DNA of 64,000 bases from Mesorhizobium sp. M1D.F.Ca.ET.043.01.1.1 (lineage in GTDB: Bacteria; Pseudomonadota; Alphaproteobacteria; Rhizobiales; Rhizobiaceae). Made by a program: the position numbers and the translations under genes. Below the pieces are notes generated by a model, which ran no database searches, was not told the DNA's origin, and was given only the letters and a program-made list of their open reading frames with translations. The stretch lies in NCBI RefSeq assembly GCF_003952385.1, contig NZ_CP034444.1, positions 3,472,001 to 3,536,000 on the forward strand. The letters run 5' to 3'. The number at the start of each line of letters is the position of its first letter. Positions within the stretch are counted from its first letter, which is position 1. Shown here piece after piece: positions 34,738-43,486 of this stretch.

Positions 34738-37700
34738 CTACTGAAAATTCCTCCCCTTGGGCATGACCTCTTCTGCCTTTCCCGACAGCGTCTCGATGTC
34801 CTCGCGGACTGGCAGACTGCGGTTCGCCGGGGCAGACCGGTTTGCATCCGGCTGATGCTCGATTACGGGCGGCCGCAAAAGCACGCCCAGCCAGGGGGTC
34901 AAATCCTCGATCCTGTCGGCGACGATGTGGATGACATCCGATTCCTGCTGCAGCTTGCCGGTGACGCGGATGAAGCGCGCGCCCATCACGACAGAGCGGA
35001 AGCGGTCGAAGACGCGCGGCCAGATGATGACATTGGCGATCGCCTTCTCATCCTCAAGGGTGATGAAGATCGCATTGCCCTTGCCGGGACGCTGGCGCAC
35101 CAGCACCAGGCCGGCGACGGTGACGCGGCGGCCGTCACGCACCGACGGCAGGCTGGCATTGGGCGTGATGCCGGCGCGGGTGAGCCGCTCGCGCAGGAAG
35201 GCGACCGGATGCTCCTTCAGCGACAGGCCGAGCGAGCGGTAATCGTGGACGACATGCTCGCCGAGCGGCATTTTCGGCAGCTTCGTCTCGGGCTCCAGCT
35301 CGCGCAGGCCGAGCGACGGCCGGTCGAACAGCGGCAGTTTTTCGGCAGCGCTCCTGCCGTCGAGCGCGCGCACTTCCCAGAGCGCGGCGCGGCGGTCGAG
35401 GCCGAGCGAGCGGAAGGCGTCGGCCTGCGCCAGTTTCTCGATCTCGCCGACATCGAGGCCCGAGCGCAGCCAGACATCCCTGACCGATCGATAGCCGTCG
35501 CCGCGACGGGCGACGGCGGCCTCCATGCGCTCCTCGGACAGTCCCTTGATCTGGCGGAAACCGAGCCGCACGGCATGAGCCGCCTCGATGACGCCGCGCA
35601 TCGAGGCATGACGTTCGAGGATGCGGGACGGATCGAAGGCCGACCTTTCCAGCGTGCAATCCCAGACGGAATGGTTGATGTCGACCTCGCGCACCTCGAC
35701 GCCATGGTCGCGCGCGTCGCGGACGAGCTGGGCCGGCTGGTAGAATCCCATCGGCTGCGCGTTCAGGATCGCGGCGCAGAAAACGTCGGGAAAGAAGGTC
35801 TTGAACCAGCAGGAGGCATAGACCAGCAGCGCGAAGGACGCGGCATGGCTTTCGGGGAAGCCATATTCGCCAAAACCTTCGATCTGCTTGAAGCAGCGCT
35901 CGGCGAAGTCCTGCTCGTAGCCATTGTTCATCATGCCGTCGATCATGCGCTGGCGGTAATTGCCGATCGTGCCGGTGCGTTTGAAGGTCGCCATGGCGCG
36001 CCGCAATTCGTCGGCCTCGCCCGGCCTGAAGCCGCCGGCGACGATGGCGATCTTCATCGCCTGTTCCTGGAACAGCGGCACGCCAAGCGTCTTGCCAAGG
36101 ATCTTCTCCAGGTCCGGGCTGGGGTAATTGACGTCCTCCTTGCCCTGCCGTCTGCGCAGATAGGGGTGCACCATGTCGCCCTGGATCGGGCCGGGCCGCA
36201 CGATCGCCACCTCGATGACGAGATCGTAGAATTCGCGGGGCTTGAGCCGCGGCAGCATCGACATCTGGGCGCGGGATTCGATCTGGAAGACGCCCAGCGT
36301 ATCGGCCCGGCAGATCATGTCGTAGACGCGAGGGTGCTCCGGCGGCAGGGAATTCAAGCCATAGGGCCGGCCGTAGTCGTCCCGCGCTTCCGGATAATGC
36401 TGCGTGAGCAGGGTCAGGGCGCGCTTCAGGCAGGTCAGCATGCCGAGCGCCAGCACATCCACCTTAAGGATCTTCACCGCGTCGAGGTCGTCCTTGTCCC
36501 ACTCGACCATCTTGCGCTCCTCCATCGCCGTCTTGACGATGGGCACGACCTCGTCGAGGCGGTCGCGGGTGATGACGAAGCCGCCGACATGCTGGGAGAG
36601 GTGGCGGGGGAAGCCCATGATCTCGTTGGCGCGCTCCAGTACCTGCCGCGACAGCGGATCGGTGCGGTCGAGGCCGCCGGCATTGGCTTCCCTTTCGCCG
36701 AGCTCGGAGGTCGACCAGCCCCAGATGGTGCTCGACAGGGCGCTCCTGACGTCCTCCGAAAGGCCCATGGCCTTCGCCACCTCGCGCAGCGCCGAGCGGC
36801 CGCGATAGCTGATGACGGCGGCCGCGAGCGCGGTGCGCTTGGCACTGTATTTCTCGTAGATATAGGCGATGACCTCGTCGCGCCGCTCATGCTCGAAGTC
36901 GACGTCGATATCGGGCGGCTCGTTGCGCTCCTCGGAGATGAAGCGCTCGAACAGCGCATCGATCCGGTCGGGGCCGACCTCGGTGATGCCGATGCAGAAG
37001 CAGATGACGGAATTGGCGGCCGAGCCGCGGCCCTGGCAAAGGATGTCCTTGCTGCGAGCGAATTTGACGATGTCGTGGACGGTCAGGAAATAGCGCGCGT
37101 AATTCAGGCGCTCGATGAGCGCGAGCTCTTCCGCGATGCGCCGCGTGACATGGACGGGAACGCCGGCCGGATAGCGTCTTACGGCGCCTTCCCGCGCCAG
37201 GCGTTCGAGCTCGGCCTGCGGGCCGAGGCCGGATTCGGTCGGCTCGTCCGGATAATTGTATTCGAGATCGCTGAGCGAGAAGGTCAATTCGTCGGCGAAG
37301 CACAGCGTCTCGGCCAATGCCTCAGGATGGCGGCGGAAAAGGCGCGCCATTTCGAGCGGCGGCTTCAGATGGCGCTCGGCATTGGCCGTCAGCTCCAGTC
37401 CGACCTCGGAAACCGGCGTGTTGAGGCGGATCGCGGTGAGCACGTCCTGCAGCGGCCGGCGGTCGGCGGCATGATAGAGCACGTCGTTGGTCGCCATCAG
37501 CGGAATGCCGGCGTGTTCGGCCATCGCCGCCGCCTGCTCGATGCGGAAGCGGTCGTTGCCGCCGTAATCCGGCGCCACGGCGAGCCGGAGCGCCGCGCCG
37601 AAGCGACCCTTAAGCCGGCTAATGAGCGCCAGATTGCCTTCCGCGCCTCCCGACAGGCCGGGCAGCACCGCCAGCGACATCAGGTCGCCCCATTCGAGCA

Positions 37701-38058
37701 GGTCGCCGAGCTCGAGCAGCGTCGCGCCCTTCTCGTTCTCGTCGCGCAGATTGGCCTGCGTCAGCAAGCGGCAGAGATGCCCCCAGCCCTTGCGGTCGCG
37801 GGGATAGGCGAGGATGTCGGGCGTGCCGTCGCGGAAAACCAGGCGGCAGCCCGGATGATAGGCGAGCTTCTCGACCTTGGCCTGCTGCCAGGCGCGCACG
37901 ACGCCGGCAACCGTGTTCCGGTCGGCAAGGCCGATCGAGGAAAAACCGTAGAATTTGGCCGTCACCACCAGTTCCTCCGGCTTGGAGGCGCCGCGCAGGA
38001 AGGAAAAATTCGAGCTTATGCCGAACTCGGCATAGGGGATGACGGTCAGCGCGTTCAT
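34738..38058 (-). CDS. dnaE2: Error-prone DNA polymerase DnaE2
   Basis: A 1106-residue C-family polymerase, slightly longer than typical DnaE2. It has an N-terminal PHP domain (starting [20 protein letters not shown]), the polymerase active site region [20 protein letters not shown] and [17 protein letters not shown] (acidic catalytic residues), and an OB fold near the C-terminus ([20 protein letters not shown]). It performs SOS-induced translesion synthesis with ImuA and ImuB. The frame is open upstream to 38214, but the ATG chosen overlaps the imuB stop (ATGA) and fits the family start. Confidence 0.95.
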   Translation of the reverse strand: MNALTVIPYAEFGISSNFSFLRGASKPEELVVTAKFYGFSSIGLADRNTVAGVVRAWQQAKVEKLAYHPGCRLVFRDGTPDILAYPRDRKGWGHLCRLLTQANLRDENEKGATLLELGDLLEWGDLMSLAVLPGLSGGAEGNLALISRLKGRFGAALRLAVAPDYGGNDRFRIEQAAAMAEHAGIPLMATNDVLYHAADRRPLQDVLTAIRLNTPVSEVGLELTANAERHLKPPLEMARLFRRHPEALAETLCFADELTFSLSDLEYNYPDEPTESGLGPQAELERLAREGAVRRYPAGVPVHVTRRIAEELALIERLNYARYFLTVHDIVKFARSKDILCQGRGSAANSVICFCIGITEVGPDRIDALFERFISEERNEPPDIDVDFEHERRDEVIAYIYEKYSAKRTALAAAVISYRGRSALREVAKAMGLSEDVRSALSSTIWGWSTSELGEREANAGGLDRTDPLSRQVLERANEIMGFPRHLSQHVGGFVITRDRLDEVVPIVKTAMEERKMVEWDKDDLDAVKILKVDVLALGMLTCLKRALTLLTQHYPEARDDYGRPYGLNSLPPEHPRVYDMICRADTLGVFQIESRAQMSMLPRLKPREFYDLVIEVAIVRPGPIQGDMVHPYLRRRQGKEDVNYPSPDLEKILGKTLGVPLFQEQAMKIAIVAGGFRPGEADELRRAMATFKRTGTIGNYRQRMIDGMMNNGYEQDFAERCFKQIEGFGEYGFPESHAASFALLVYASCWFKTFFPDVFCAAILNAQPMGFYQPAQLVRDARDHGVEVREVDINHSVWDCTLERSAFDPSRILERHASMRGVIEAAHAVRLGFRQIKGLSEERMEAAVARRGDGYRSVRDVWLRSGLDVGEIEKLAQADAFRSLGLDRRAALWEVRALDGRSAAEKLPLFDRPSLGLRELEPETKLPKMPLGEHVVHDYRSLGLSLKEHPVAFLRERLTRAGITPNASLPSVRDGRRVTVAGLVLVRQRPGKGNAIFITLEDEKAIANVIIWPRVFDRFRSVVMGARFIRVTGKLQQESDVIHIVADRIEDLTPWLGVLLRPPVIEHQPDANRSAPANRSLPVREDIETLSGKAEEVMPKGRNFQ

Positions 38059-39677
38059 GCGAAGACACCGTGCATGAACCAGCGCGGCGCGGCCTGCGCG
38101 GCGCCGCCGTAGAGGCCCTGGCGGTAGAGCCAGTAGCGGCGGCCCTCGCTGTCCTCGATGCGGTAATAGTCGCGCGTCGGCGCTTCCTCCTCGCCGGGCA
38201 GCTGCCGCCACCATTCGGCGGCGATGCGCTCCGGCCCTTCGGCGCGGGCGACGCGGTAAAGCGCGCGCCGCCAGCGGAAATTCATCGGCGGGCCCTCGGG
38301 GATCTCGGTCGCCGGCACCTCGATCGGCTCGGGCGAGCGGAACAGCCGCACCGGCCGCTCCGGCGGATAGATGGTCATCGGCGGGGCGGCCCGGTCGGAT
38401 TGTTTCGGCGGCATGCGCCTTTGCGGCGCTTCCGCGAAAGGAACGATTGCGACGGCGCGTTCCGGCAGGTGGCTTTCGACGACGACCGGCTTCAGCACGG
38501 CGGCCTCGCCGAGGCGGGCGCGGATGCGGTCGGCGAATAAAGCGATGTCGGCGTCGTCGTCGTCGGCCTCGCCGGCAAGGTCGCCCTGAGCCAAGTCGAA
38601 GGCGGCGACCGAAAGCACCGACAGCCGCACGAGGTCGAAGCCGAAGCCGGCGTCGATGTTCTGCTCCAGCGCGGTCAGCCGCTCATGGAACAGTTTTCGG
38701 ATCAGCTGCGGCTCGCGCATCGGGCGCGAGGTACCGACCGCGATGCGGCTGACGGCGCCGTCGACGCGGAAGAGGAGAAGGGCGAGCGCCCTGGCGCCCT
38801 CGCCGCGGCGCTCGAGATCGGCCTTCAGAGCGGTGGCAAGCCGGCTCACCAGCCGCTCGATGTCGTCGGTGAGCATGACCGGTTCGGCAAGATGGCGCTC
38901 GACCGAGAGCGGCGCCACGGGAAGGCGCGGCGACACGGCCTCGTCGAGGCGGCCGAGCGCCTGATCGAGGCGCAGAAGCAAGGTGGCGCCGAAGCGGCGG
39001 GCGAGCGGGGCGCGGGGCGCGGCCATCACCGCGCCCGCCGTGCGCAGGCCGACGCTTTCCAGGCTGGCGCGGGTCTCCGGCGCGATGCGCAGCGCGGACA
39101 AGGGAAGCGGCGCCAGAAGCGCCTCCTCCTCGCCGAAGGCGACGATGCGGTCGCCGTGGAAGCGCGCCGCCGCCCAGGCGGCTCCGGGCGTCGAGGCAAG
39201 GCCGGCGCGGACATCGAAGCCCTGCTCGAAGAAACGGGTGAGGATCTCGTCCTGCATGGCGCGCTCGCCGCCGAACAGATGCGTGCAGCCGGTGACGTCA
39301 AGGAAGAGCCCGTCCTCGCCGCCGATCGCCACCAGCGGCGTGTAGCGGTCGCACCAGTCGGCGAGGCCTTCGAGCAGGCGGCGGTCGGCCTCCGTGTCGG
39401 CCTCCACCACATCGATCGACGGATGCATGGCGCGCGCATCGGCAATGCCCATGCCGCGCTTCAATTTGAGCGCCTCAGCCCGCTCGTCGAGGGCCGCGAT
39501 GCGCTGGGTGTTGTTGTCGCGATGGCTGATCACCAGCGGTGGGAGAGGCGAGGGCAGGTGATGCGAGGGCCGGGAACGCCAGGACCGCCCCAGACGCTGG
39601 CGCAGGATCCGCTCCGCGCAAAGGTACGGGAACCACAGCGACAGAATTCTCTGTTCTTTCGGCAAAAACGTGCTCAT
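38055..39677 (-). CDS. imuB: ImuB, inactive Y-family polymerase of the SOS mutasome
   Basis: A 540-residue DNA polymerase Y-like protein ([20 protein letters not shown] at the start, then [20 protein letters not shown]). ImuB proteins lack polymerase acidic residues and act as an adaptor linking ImuA, DnaE2 and the beta clamp. The C-terminus has the ImuB-specific tail ([20 protein letters not shown]) near the end. Its start lies 203 bases inside the imuA frame, an unusually long overlap, and its stop overlaps the dnaE2 start by 4 bases. Confidence 0.93.
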   Translation of the reverse strand: MSTFLPKEQRILSLWFPYLCAERILRQRLGRSWRSRPSHHLPSPLPPLVISHRDNNTQRIAALDERAEALKLKRGMGIADARAMHPSIDVVEADTEADRRLLEGLADWCDRYTPLVAIGGEDGLFLDVTGCTHLFGGERAMQDEILTRFFEQGFDVRAGLASTPGAAWAAARFHGDRIVAFGEEEALLAPLPLSALRIAPETRASLESVGLRTAGAVMAAPRAPLARRFGATLLLRLDQALGRLDEAVSPRLPVAPLSVERHLAEPVMLTDDIERLVSRLATALKADLERRGEGARALALLLFRVDGAVSRIAVGTSRPMREPQLIRKLFHERLTALEQNIDAGFGFDLVRLSVLSVAAFDLAQGDLAGEADDDDADIALFADRIRARLGEAAVLKPVVVESHLPERAVAIVPFAEAPQRRMPPKQSDRAAPPMTIYPPERPVRLFRSPEPIEVPATEIPEGPPMNFRWRRALYRVARAEGPERIAAEWWRQLPGEEEAPTRDYYRIEDSEGRRYWLYRQGLYGGAAQAAPRWFMHGVFA

Positions 39678-40566
39678 CGGGGTTCCACTCCAGTGTGAAT
39701 TGTCCGGGCAGGGCCGTGCGGCTCTTGCCGATATCGACGGTGAAGGCGGGGCGGCCGATCGAGCCGGCGAGCGGGCCGGCGACCGTCCGGCGCGCTGCCG
39801 CCGGCGCGGCCGAGACGATGAGGCGCACGGGCGCGGCGGTGGGCTCGGCCTCGCCGGCCTGGCGCAGCAAAAGCACCGGACGGCCGGCGCCTTGAGCGCG
39901 GGCGTGCAGCCGCCGCGTCGCGGTCAGGTCGAGGAGCCGCGGGCTGCCGCGGATCTCGAGGATGACGGCGGCGAAGGCCGTCATGCGGGCGGCCTCCTCG
40001 GCGATCCACAGCGCGTCGAGCAGTTTCGGCGCTTCGGAGAACAGCAATTGCTCGGGCTCGATGCCGAAGAGGGCGTGGAGCCCCCTGGCATAAGGAAAGC
40101 CGGCCTCGCGGAAAATCTCCGCCGTGCCGATCCAGAGGACCGGCAGGCCGTGCTTCTTTCTGAGGATCAGGCTGGCGAGGGAGAGCGCGAAGCCGGCGAC
40201 GGCGCCGGCATCGCGGGTCTCCAGCCCATGGATTTCGCTGAGCGCCGCCTTGGGCAGGCCGCCGCCGAGTGCCGCGTCGAGACCTTCGATGCCGGTGTGC
40301 AGGAAGGCATCCGGCGAGGCCACGGCAAGGCCGCGCCGGACAATGTTGGTCCCGATGCCCGATCCGGCGGCATCGCCAGCTATTTGTTTTTCCGCAATTC
40401 CGGACGGAAAACCGCTTCGCACTTTTCCTGGAATTGCTCGCCCCGGAATTGTTCGGGGCGCGCCGCTTGCCGGCGCTTCCAGGCGCTCGGGCAGCGTTCC
40501 CTCGATCTTCGCGATCTGGCGGCGCAGGGCAAAAACAGTTTCCCGCGCCACGGCGCTCATCGCCAT
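39475..40566 (-). CDS. imuA: ImuA, RecA-like SOS mutasome protein, with in-frame repeat
   Basis: A 363-residue protein from the ATG preceded by GGAAG. A RecA-like core lies in the middle (GIEGLDAALGGGLPKAALSE, VLWIGTAEIFREAGFPYARG, VLLLRQAGEAEP). ImuA assists DnaE2/ImuB translesion synthesis. Two oddities: residues about 43-59 are encoded by a family D palindromic repeat (translated as AIPGKVRSGFPSGIAEKQI) inserted in frame, and the C-terminal 60 or so residues overlap the start of imuB in another frame, making the protein longer than usual for the family. A GTG three codons upstream is the alternative start. Confidence 0.9.
   Translation of the reverse strand: MAMSAVARETVFALRRQIAKIEGTLPERLEAPASGAPRTIPGRAIPGKVRSGFPSGIAEKQIAGDAAGSGIGTNIVRRGLAVASPDAFLHTGIEGLDAALGGGLPKAALSEIHGLETRDAGAVAGFALSLASLILRKKHGLPVLWIGTAEIFREAGFPYARGLHALFGIEPEQLLFSEAPKLLDALWIAEEAARMTAFAAVILEIRGSPRLLDLTATRRLHARAQGAGRPVLLLRQAGEAEPTAAPVRLIVSAAPAAARRTVAGPLAGSIGRPAFTVDIGKSRTALPGQFTLEWNPDEHVFAERTENSVAVVPVPLRGADPAPASGAVLAFPALASPALASPTAGDQPSRQQHPAHRGPRRAG
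40393..40440. repeat. Family D repeat D6 inside the imuA coding region
   Basis: CGCAATTCCGGACGGAAAAC and CTTTTCCTGGAATTGC form the usual D arms. It is 48 bases long, so the inserted length is a multiple of three and the imuA frame is kept. The insertion is in the linker between the N-terminal helix and the RecA-like core. Confidence 0.9.
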
Positions 40567-40589
40567 GACGTTCACTTCCGGCAGCAGTT

Positions 40590-40604
40590 GTTCCTGTTAT
40601 GTTC
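40590..40604. promoter_or_regulatory. LexA (SOS) box, GTTC-N7-GTTC
   Basis: GTTC-CTGTTAT-GTTC on the plus strand, which is GAAC-N7-GAAC on the coding strand of imuA, 24 bases upstream of its ATG. This direct-repeat form is the known LexA site of alphaproteobacteria. It is the expected control for imuA-imuB-dnaE2. Confidence 0.85.
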
Positions 40605-40748
40605 TTATAGATTCCAGAGGGCTTCGGAAGAGTCAAGCGGAGTCATAAGGAATTTATTCCTTCCCTCTTCAGCCTAAGGCGGCCTGCCAGGCGGCTCATT
40701 TGCCTCTGTCGGCGCGAAAGCCTATATGCCGGGATCAAAGGAAATTTC

Positions 40749-41186
40749 ATGGCCCGCATCTACAAGACCCGCACCTGGCACGACCAGCTCTCGCCGTCGA
40801 TGGACGAAATGGAGCTTCTGGCGCTGGAGGCCTACGCCCATCTGCCGGAAGACTTCCGCAAGCTCACGGGCGAGATCATCATCCAGATCGCCGACTTCCC
40901 GACCGACGAGATCATGGACGACCTGTCGCTCGAGACGCCGTTCGACCTGCTCGGCCTGTTCGAGGGGCGCGGCATCGCCGAGCGCTGGAACCCGCAGACC
41001 GGCGAGGGGCCGAACCGCATCACGCTCTATCGCCGCGCCATCCTCGACTACTGGGCCGAGAACGAGGAGACGCTGGGCGACATCGTCACCCATGTCCTGA
41101 TCCACGAGATCGGCCACCATTTCGGCCTCTCGGACGACGACATGGAGCGGATCGAGGAGGCGGCCGAGCAAGCGGCGGCGGGATAA
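40749..41186 (+). CDS. Small zinc metallopeptidase-like protein (HExxHxxGxxD)
   Basis: A 145-residue single-domain protein. The motif LIHEIGHHFGLSDDDME gives zinc ligands His119, His123 and Asp129 and the catalytic Glu120 in an HExxHxxGxxD arrangement. The rest (ARIYKTRTWHDQLSPSMDEM, GEIIIQIADFPTDEIMDDL) matches the minimal zincin-like family of rhizobia and other bacteria, whose substrates are not known. The start codon follows an AAAGGAAA site. It stands alone, next to the C2 repeat pair. Confidence 0.9.
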   Translation: MARIYKTRTWHDQLSPSMDEMELLALEAYAHLPEDFRKLTGEIIIQIADFPTDEIMDDLSLETPFDLLGLFEGRGIAERWNPQTGEGPNRITLYRRAILDYWAENEETLGDIVTHVLIHEIGHHFGLSDDDMERIEEAAEQAAAG

Positions 41187-41191
41187 ACACA

Positions 41192-41417
41192 CCTCGTCAT
41201 CCTGGGGCGGAGCAAGGAGCGAAGCGACGCGGCGCAGACCCCAGGATCCATGCCGTGAGATCAAAGCCAGGACTGCGGTGCAGAACAGAGCGCCCGCCGC
41301 CGGACGCTGCAAATTCGTCAATTATATCCTGACCCGCCGCGCCTTTCGGCAGATGTAACGGCATGGATCCTGGGGTCTGCGCTCCGCTTCGCGTCGCTCC
41401 GCCCCAGGATGACGAAC
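41192..41417. mobile_element. Miniature inverted-repeat element C2, no gene inside
   Basis: A left arm at 41192-41259 (CTCGTCATCCTGGGGCGGAG ... CAGGATCCATGCCGTGAG) and an inverted right arm at 41355-41417 (CGGCATGGATCCTGGGGTCT ... GACGAAC) enclose 95 bases without a gene. A subterminal GACTGCGGTGCAGAACAG is similar to the one inside the GIY-YIG element at 6345. The arms are less alike than in that element (ATCCTGGGG instead of ATTCTAGGG). It fills most of the gap between the metallopeptidase and DUF1737 genes. Confidence 0.6.
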
Positions 41418-41439
41418 TGAGAGGGCCTTCGCCTTTTCC

Positions 41440-41646
41440 CTACCAATCGCTGAGCTTGCTGTCCGAGGTATATTCCTGGCCCTCGACGTCCTTCACCACG
41501 GCCTGGCCGCAGCGCATCGACTTGGTCGTCCTGTCATAGGCATAGGTCGGCGAGCCGAACAGGTGCCAGCCCTTGTTCAGGGCCGCCGTCACCTTGTGGC
41601 AGAAGGTGGCGTCGTCCGGACCAGACAGAAAGCGGTAAAGTTTCAT
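41440..41646 (-). CDS. DUF1737 domain protein
   Basis: A 68-residue protein with the DUF1737 pattern: MKLYRFLSGPDDATFCHKVT, then ALNKGWHLFGSPTYAYD. These small proteins resemble domain-swapped thiol or nucleotide-binding modules of unknown role. No signal peptide. Its start is 29 bases from the stop of the CoA-ester lyase gene on the same strand, so the two may be cotranscribed. Confidence 0.8.
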   Translation of the reverse strand: MKLYRFLSGPDDATFCHKVTAALNKGWHLFGSPTYAYDRTTKSMRCGQAVVKDVEGQEYTSDSKLSDW

Positions 41647-41675
41647 TTTTTAACCCTGTCATGAATATCCGCGCA

Positions 41676-42554
41676 TCATGCGCCGATGATTGCGGCCTTC
41701 GCCAGAAGTTTCTCGGCCTCGGCCAGATGCAGCCGCTCGACCATGCGGCCGTCCAGCGCGATGACACCCTTGCCGGCATTTTCAGGCAGCGCGAACGCGT
41801 CCCTGATCGCGCGCGCCCTGGCCAGCGCCTCCGGCGCCGGCGCAAAGGCGCGGTTCGCCGGCTCGATCTGGGCAGGGTGGATCAGCGACTTGCCGTCGAA
41901 ACCCATGGCGGCCGCCTCGGCGCATTCGCGGGCGAAGCCGTCCAAGTCGCTAAAGTCGTTGGCGACGCCGTCGATCACGTCGAGGCCGCCGGCGCGGGCC
42001 GCGAGCACCAGCTGCATCAGCCAGGGCATCAGATAGCGCCGGTCGGGCGTCGCCAGAATGCCGGTCGCCTTCACCAGGTCGTTCGTTCCGGCAACGAAAC
42101 AGGCCAGGCGGGACGCCTGGTCGCGGCCGAGCTCGGCGATGGCGCCGACGTTGAGCAGCGCCTTCGGCGTCTCGATCATCGCCCACAGCTTCACCGTATC
42201 CGGCGCGAAATTGTCGTCGAGCAGGTCGCCGGCCTCGAGGATGTCGCGCGGCGTGCCGCCCTTGGGCAGAAGAATGGCGTCGGGCTCGGCCTTGGCGACG
42301 GCCAGCAGGTCGTCGATGCCCCATTCGCTGGAGAGCGGATTGACGCGCACCACCATCTCGCAGCGCCGTTGGCGACCGGCAAGGATGCCGGCAACCCTGT
42401 CGCGAGCGGTCGCCTTGTCGGCGGGCAGGACGGCGTCTTCCAGGTCGAGGATGACGGCGTCGCAGGCCAGCGAGGCGACCTTGGCCAGCGCCTTCTCGTT
42501 CGAGGCGGGGATGTAAAGCACCGAGCGGCGCGGGCGGTAGGTGTCTTGAGCCAT
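41676..42554 (-). CDS. CoA ester lyase (CitE-like, HpcH/HpaI family)
   Basis: A 292-residue aldolase/lyase. The start RPRRSVLYIPASNEKALAKV, the metal-binding AVILDLEDAVLPADKATARD and MVVRVNPLSSEWGIDDLLAV segments are typical of citrate-lyase beta-like proteins acting on malyl-CoA, citramalyl-CoA or methylmalyl-CoA. There are no alpha and gamma lyase subunits nearby, so citrate lyase is unlikely. The frame is open to 42611, but the family start is at this ATG. Confidence 0.9.
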   Translation of the reverse strand: MAQDTYRPRRSVLYIPASNEKALAKVASLACDAVILDLEDAVLPADKATARDRVAGILAGRQRRCEMVVRVNPLSSEWGIDDLLAVAKAEPDAILLPKGGTPRDILEAGDLLDDNFAPDTVKLWAMIETPKALLNVGAIAELGRDQASRLACFVAGTNDLVKATGILATPDRRYLMPWLMQLVLAARAGGLDVIDGVANDFSDLDGFARECAEAAAMGFDGKSLIHPAQIEPANRAFAPAPEALARARAIRDAFALPENAGKGVIALDGRMVERLHLAEAEKLLAKAAIIGA

Positions 42555-42610
42555 ACGAGATCTATGCGGGGTGATGGCGAGTGAAGCAAGGCGCCGGCAG
42601 TTAACCAGCA

Positions 42611-43141
42611 TTAAGCTGGATGGGGATTTTTGTAGTCTGTAATTTCCGGATTAGATCGAGCTAACTTTAGATCCCGGGTGCCGGTAGGAAATGCTTCTGC
42701 GTCAATGTTGATCTGCTGGTAGCTGTTAAGTATTTCCTCGTATTGCTTCCATAAAACCTCAGGGCTCGCCGGTATATCAAGTTGCCGATTTATCGCCGAT
42801 TTGCACTGCCTCGAAACCCACAAATACCTATTCCCAATGCTTCTGTGACCTTCAGCAGCGTTTTGGAAATTAAAGAACGTCTGAACGGCACTCAACGAAG
42901 CTGCGCTGAACGTACAAAAAAGCGCCGCCATTGACAACCAAGGTAATTCTCCTTCAACATCACCAACTTTCGTGATAACAAGACTCAAGAGCAAATTTAT
43001 AACAATAACGGGCACGCCGATCATTCTGTGCCAGATCAGCTTTCTTGCTGCAGCAGAAAAATGCTTTGACTTTGACAATTTTGAGTCTTCTCGCAGTTCA
43101 TCAAGAGCAGAAAGAACGCCCCTCACATTTTCTTCACCCAT
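42611..43141 (-). CDS. SLATT-type two-helix membrane protein (possible defence effector)
   Basis: A 176-residue protein with an N-terminal cytoplasmic helix, two membrane segments (about residues 40-58 and 68-88), and a helical C-terminal half with an FFNFQNAAEGHRSIGNRY stretch resembling the conserved AxxHR...Y pattern after the second helix in SLATT domains. SLATT proteins are pore-forming effectors predicted in nucleotide-signal and SLOG-linked immunity systems. No nucleotidyltransferase or SLOG gene is visible beside it. The coding region is clearly more AT-rich than its neighbours, suggesting recent transfer. The ATG has GGGGGA six bases upstream. Confidence 0.7.
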   Translation of the reverse strand: MGEENVRGVLSALDELREDSKLSKSKHFSAAARKLIWHRMIGVPVIVINLLLSLVITKVGDVEGELPWLSMAALFCTFSAASLSAVQTFFNFQNAAEGHRSIGNRYLWVSRQCKSAINRQLDIPASPEVLWKQYEEILNSYQQINIDAEAFPTGTRDLKLARSNPEITDYKNPHPA

Positions 43142-43486
43142 TATGTGTCCCCCACAGGTCCCAATCGAGCGACGCATAGCTCATTTGATAGGGCACCTTC
43201 AATCATCACCAGTACCTATCGTTAGTGATCTTGCGGGTGATGCCTGCACCAAAACTGCAAATCCTTGCTGAAAAGCTCCGGGATTCCGCCGCGAGCTTTC
43301 CGCGTCGGCCAGCGACAAGGCCGGCATGCGAACACCTCACACATCCTGTTGCTCCCTGCCGCGCCGGCTCCGCGACGAAGGCTGGTGGCTCGTCGAGCCG
43401 CAAAGACGGCTGATCATGGCGACGGTGCTTCCCTTCAGATCGCGGCCGGCAGGCGGCGGCCGCAACACAGCCAGGAAGGCGCGGCG
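43142..43486. other. Intergenic region with no recognisable feature
   Basis: This 345-base gap lies between the divergent SLATT-type and DUF4173 genes. The left third is AT-richer like the SLATT gene; GC rises from about 43270. No tRNA, repeat family member or clear promoter was found, and the short open frames look like chance. Confidence 0.5.

Noticed and set aside
34645..38112. A 1155-codon open frame on the plus strand
   Set aside because: It is antisense to dnaE2, whose polymerase motifs are intact. The translation shows no domain, only GC-driven composition.
42611..43141. Part of a complete CBASS or similar defence operon
   Set aside because: Neighbours are a CoA-ester lyase and a DUF4173 protein; no nucleotidyltransferase, SLOG, TIR or reverse transcriptase gene is present.
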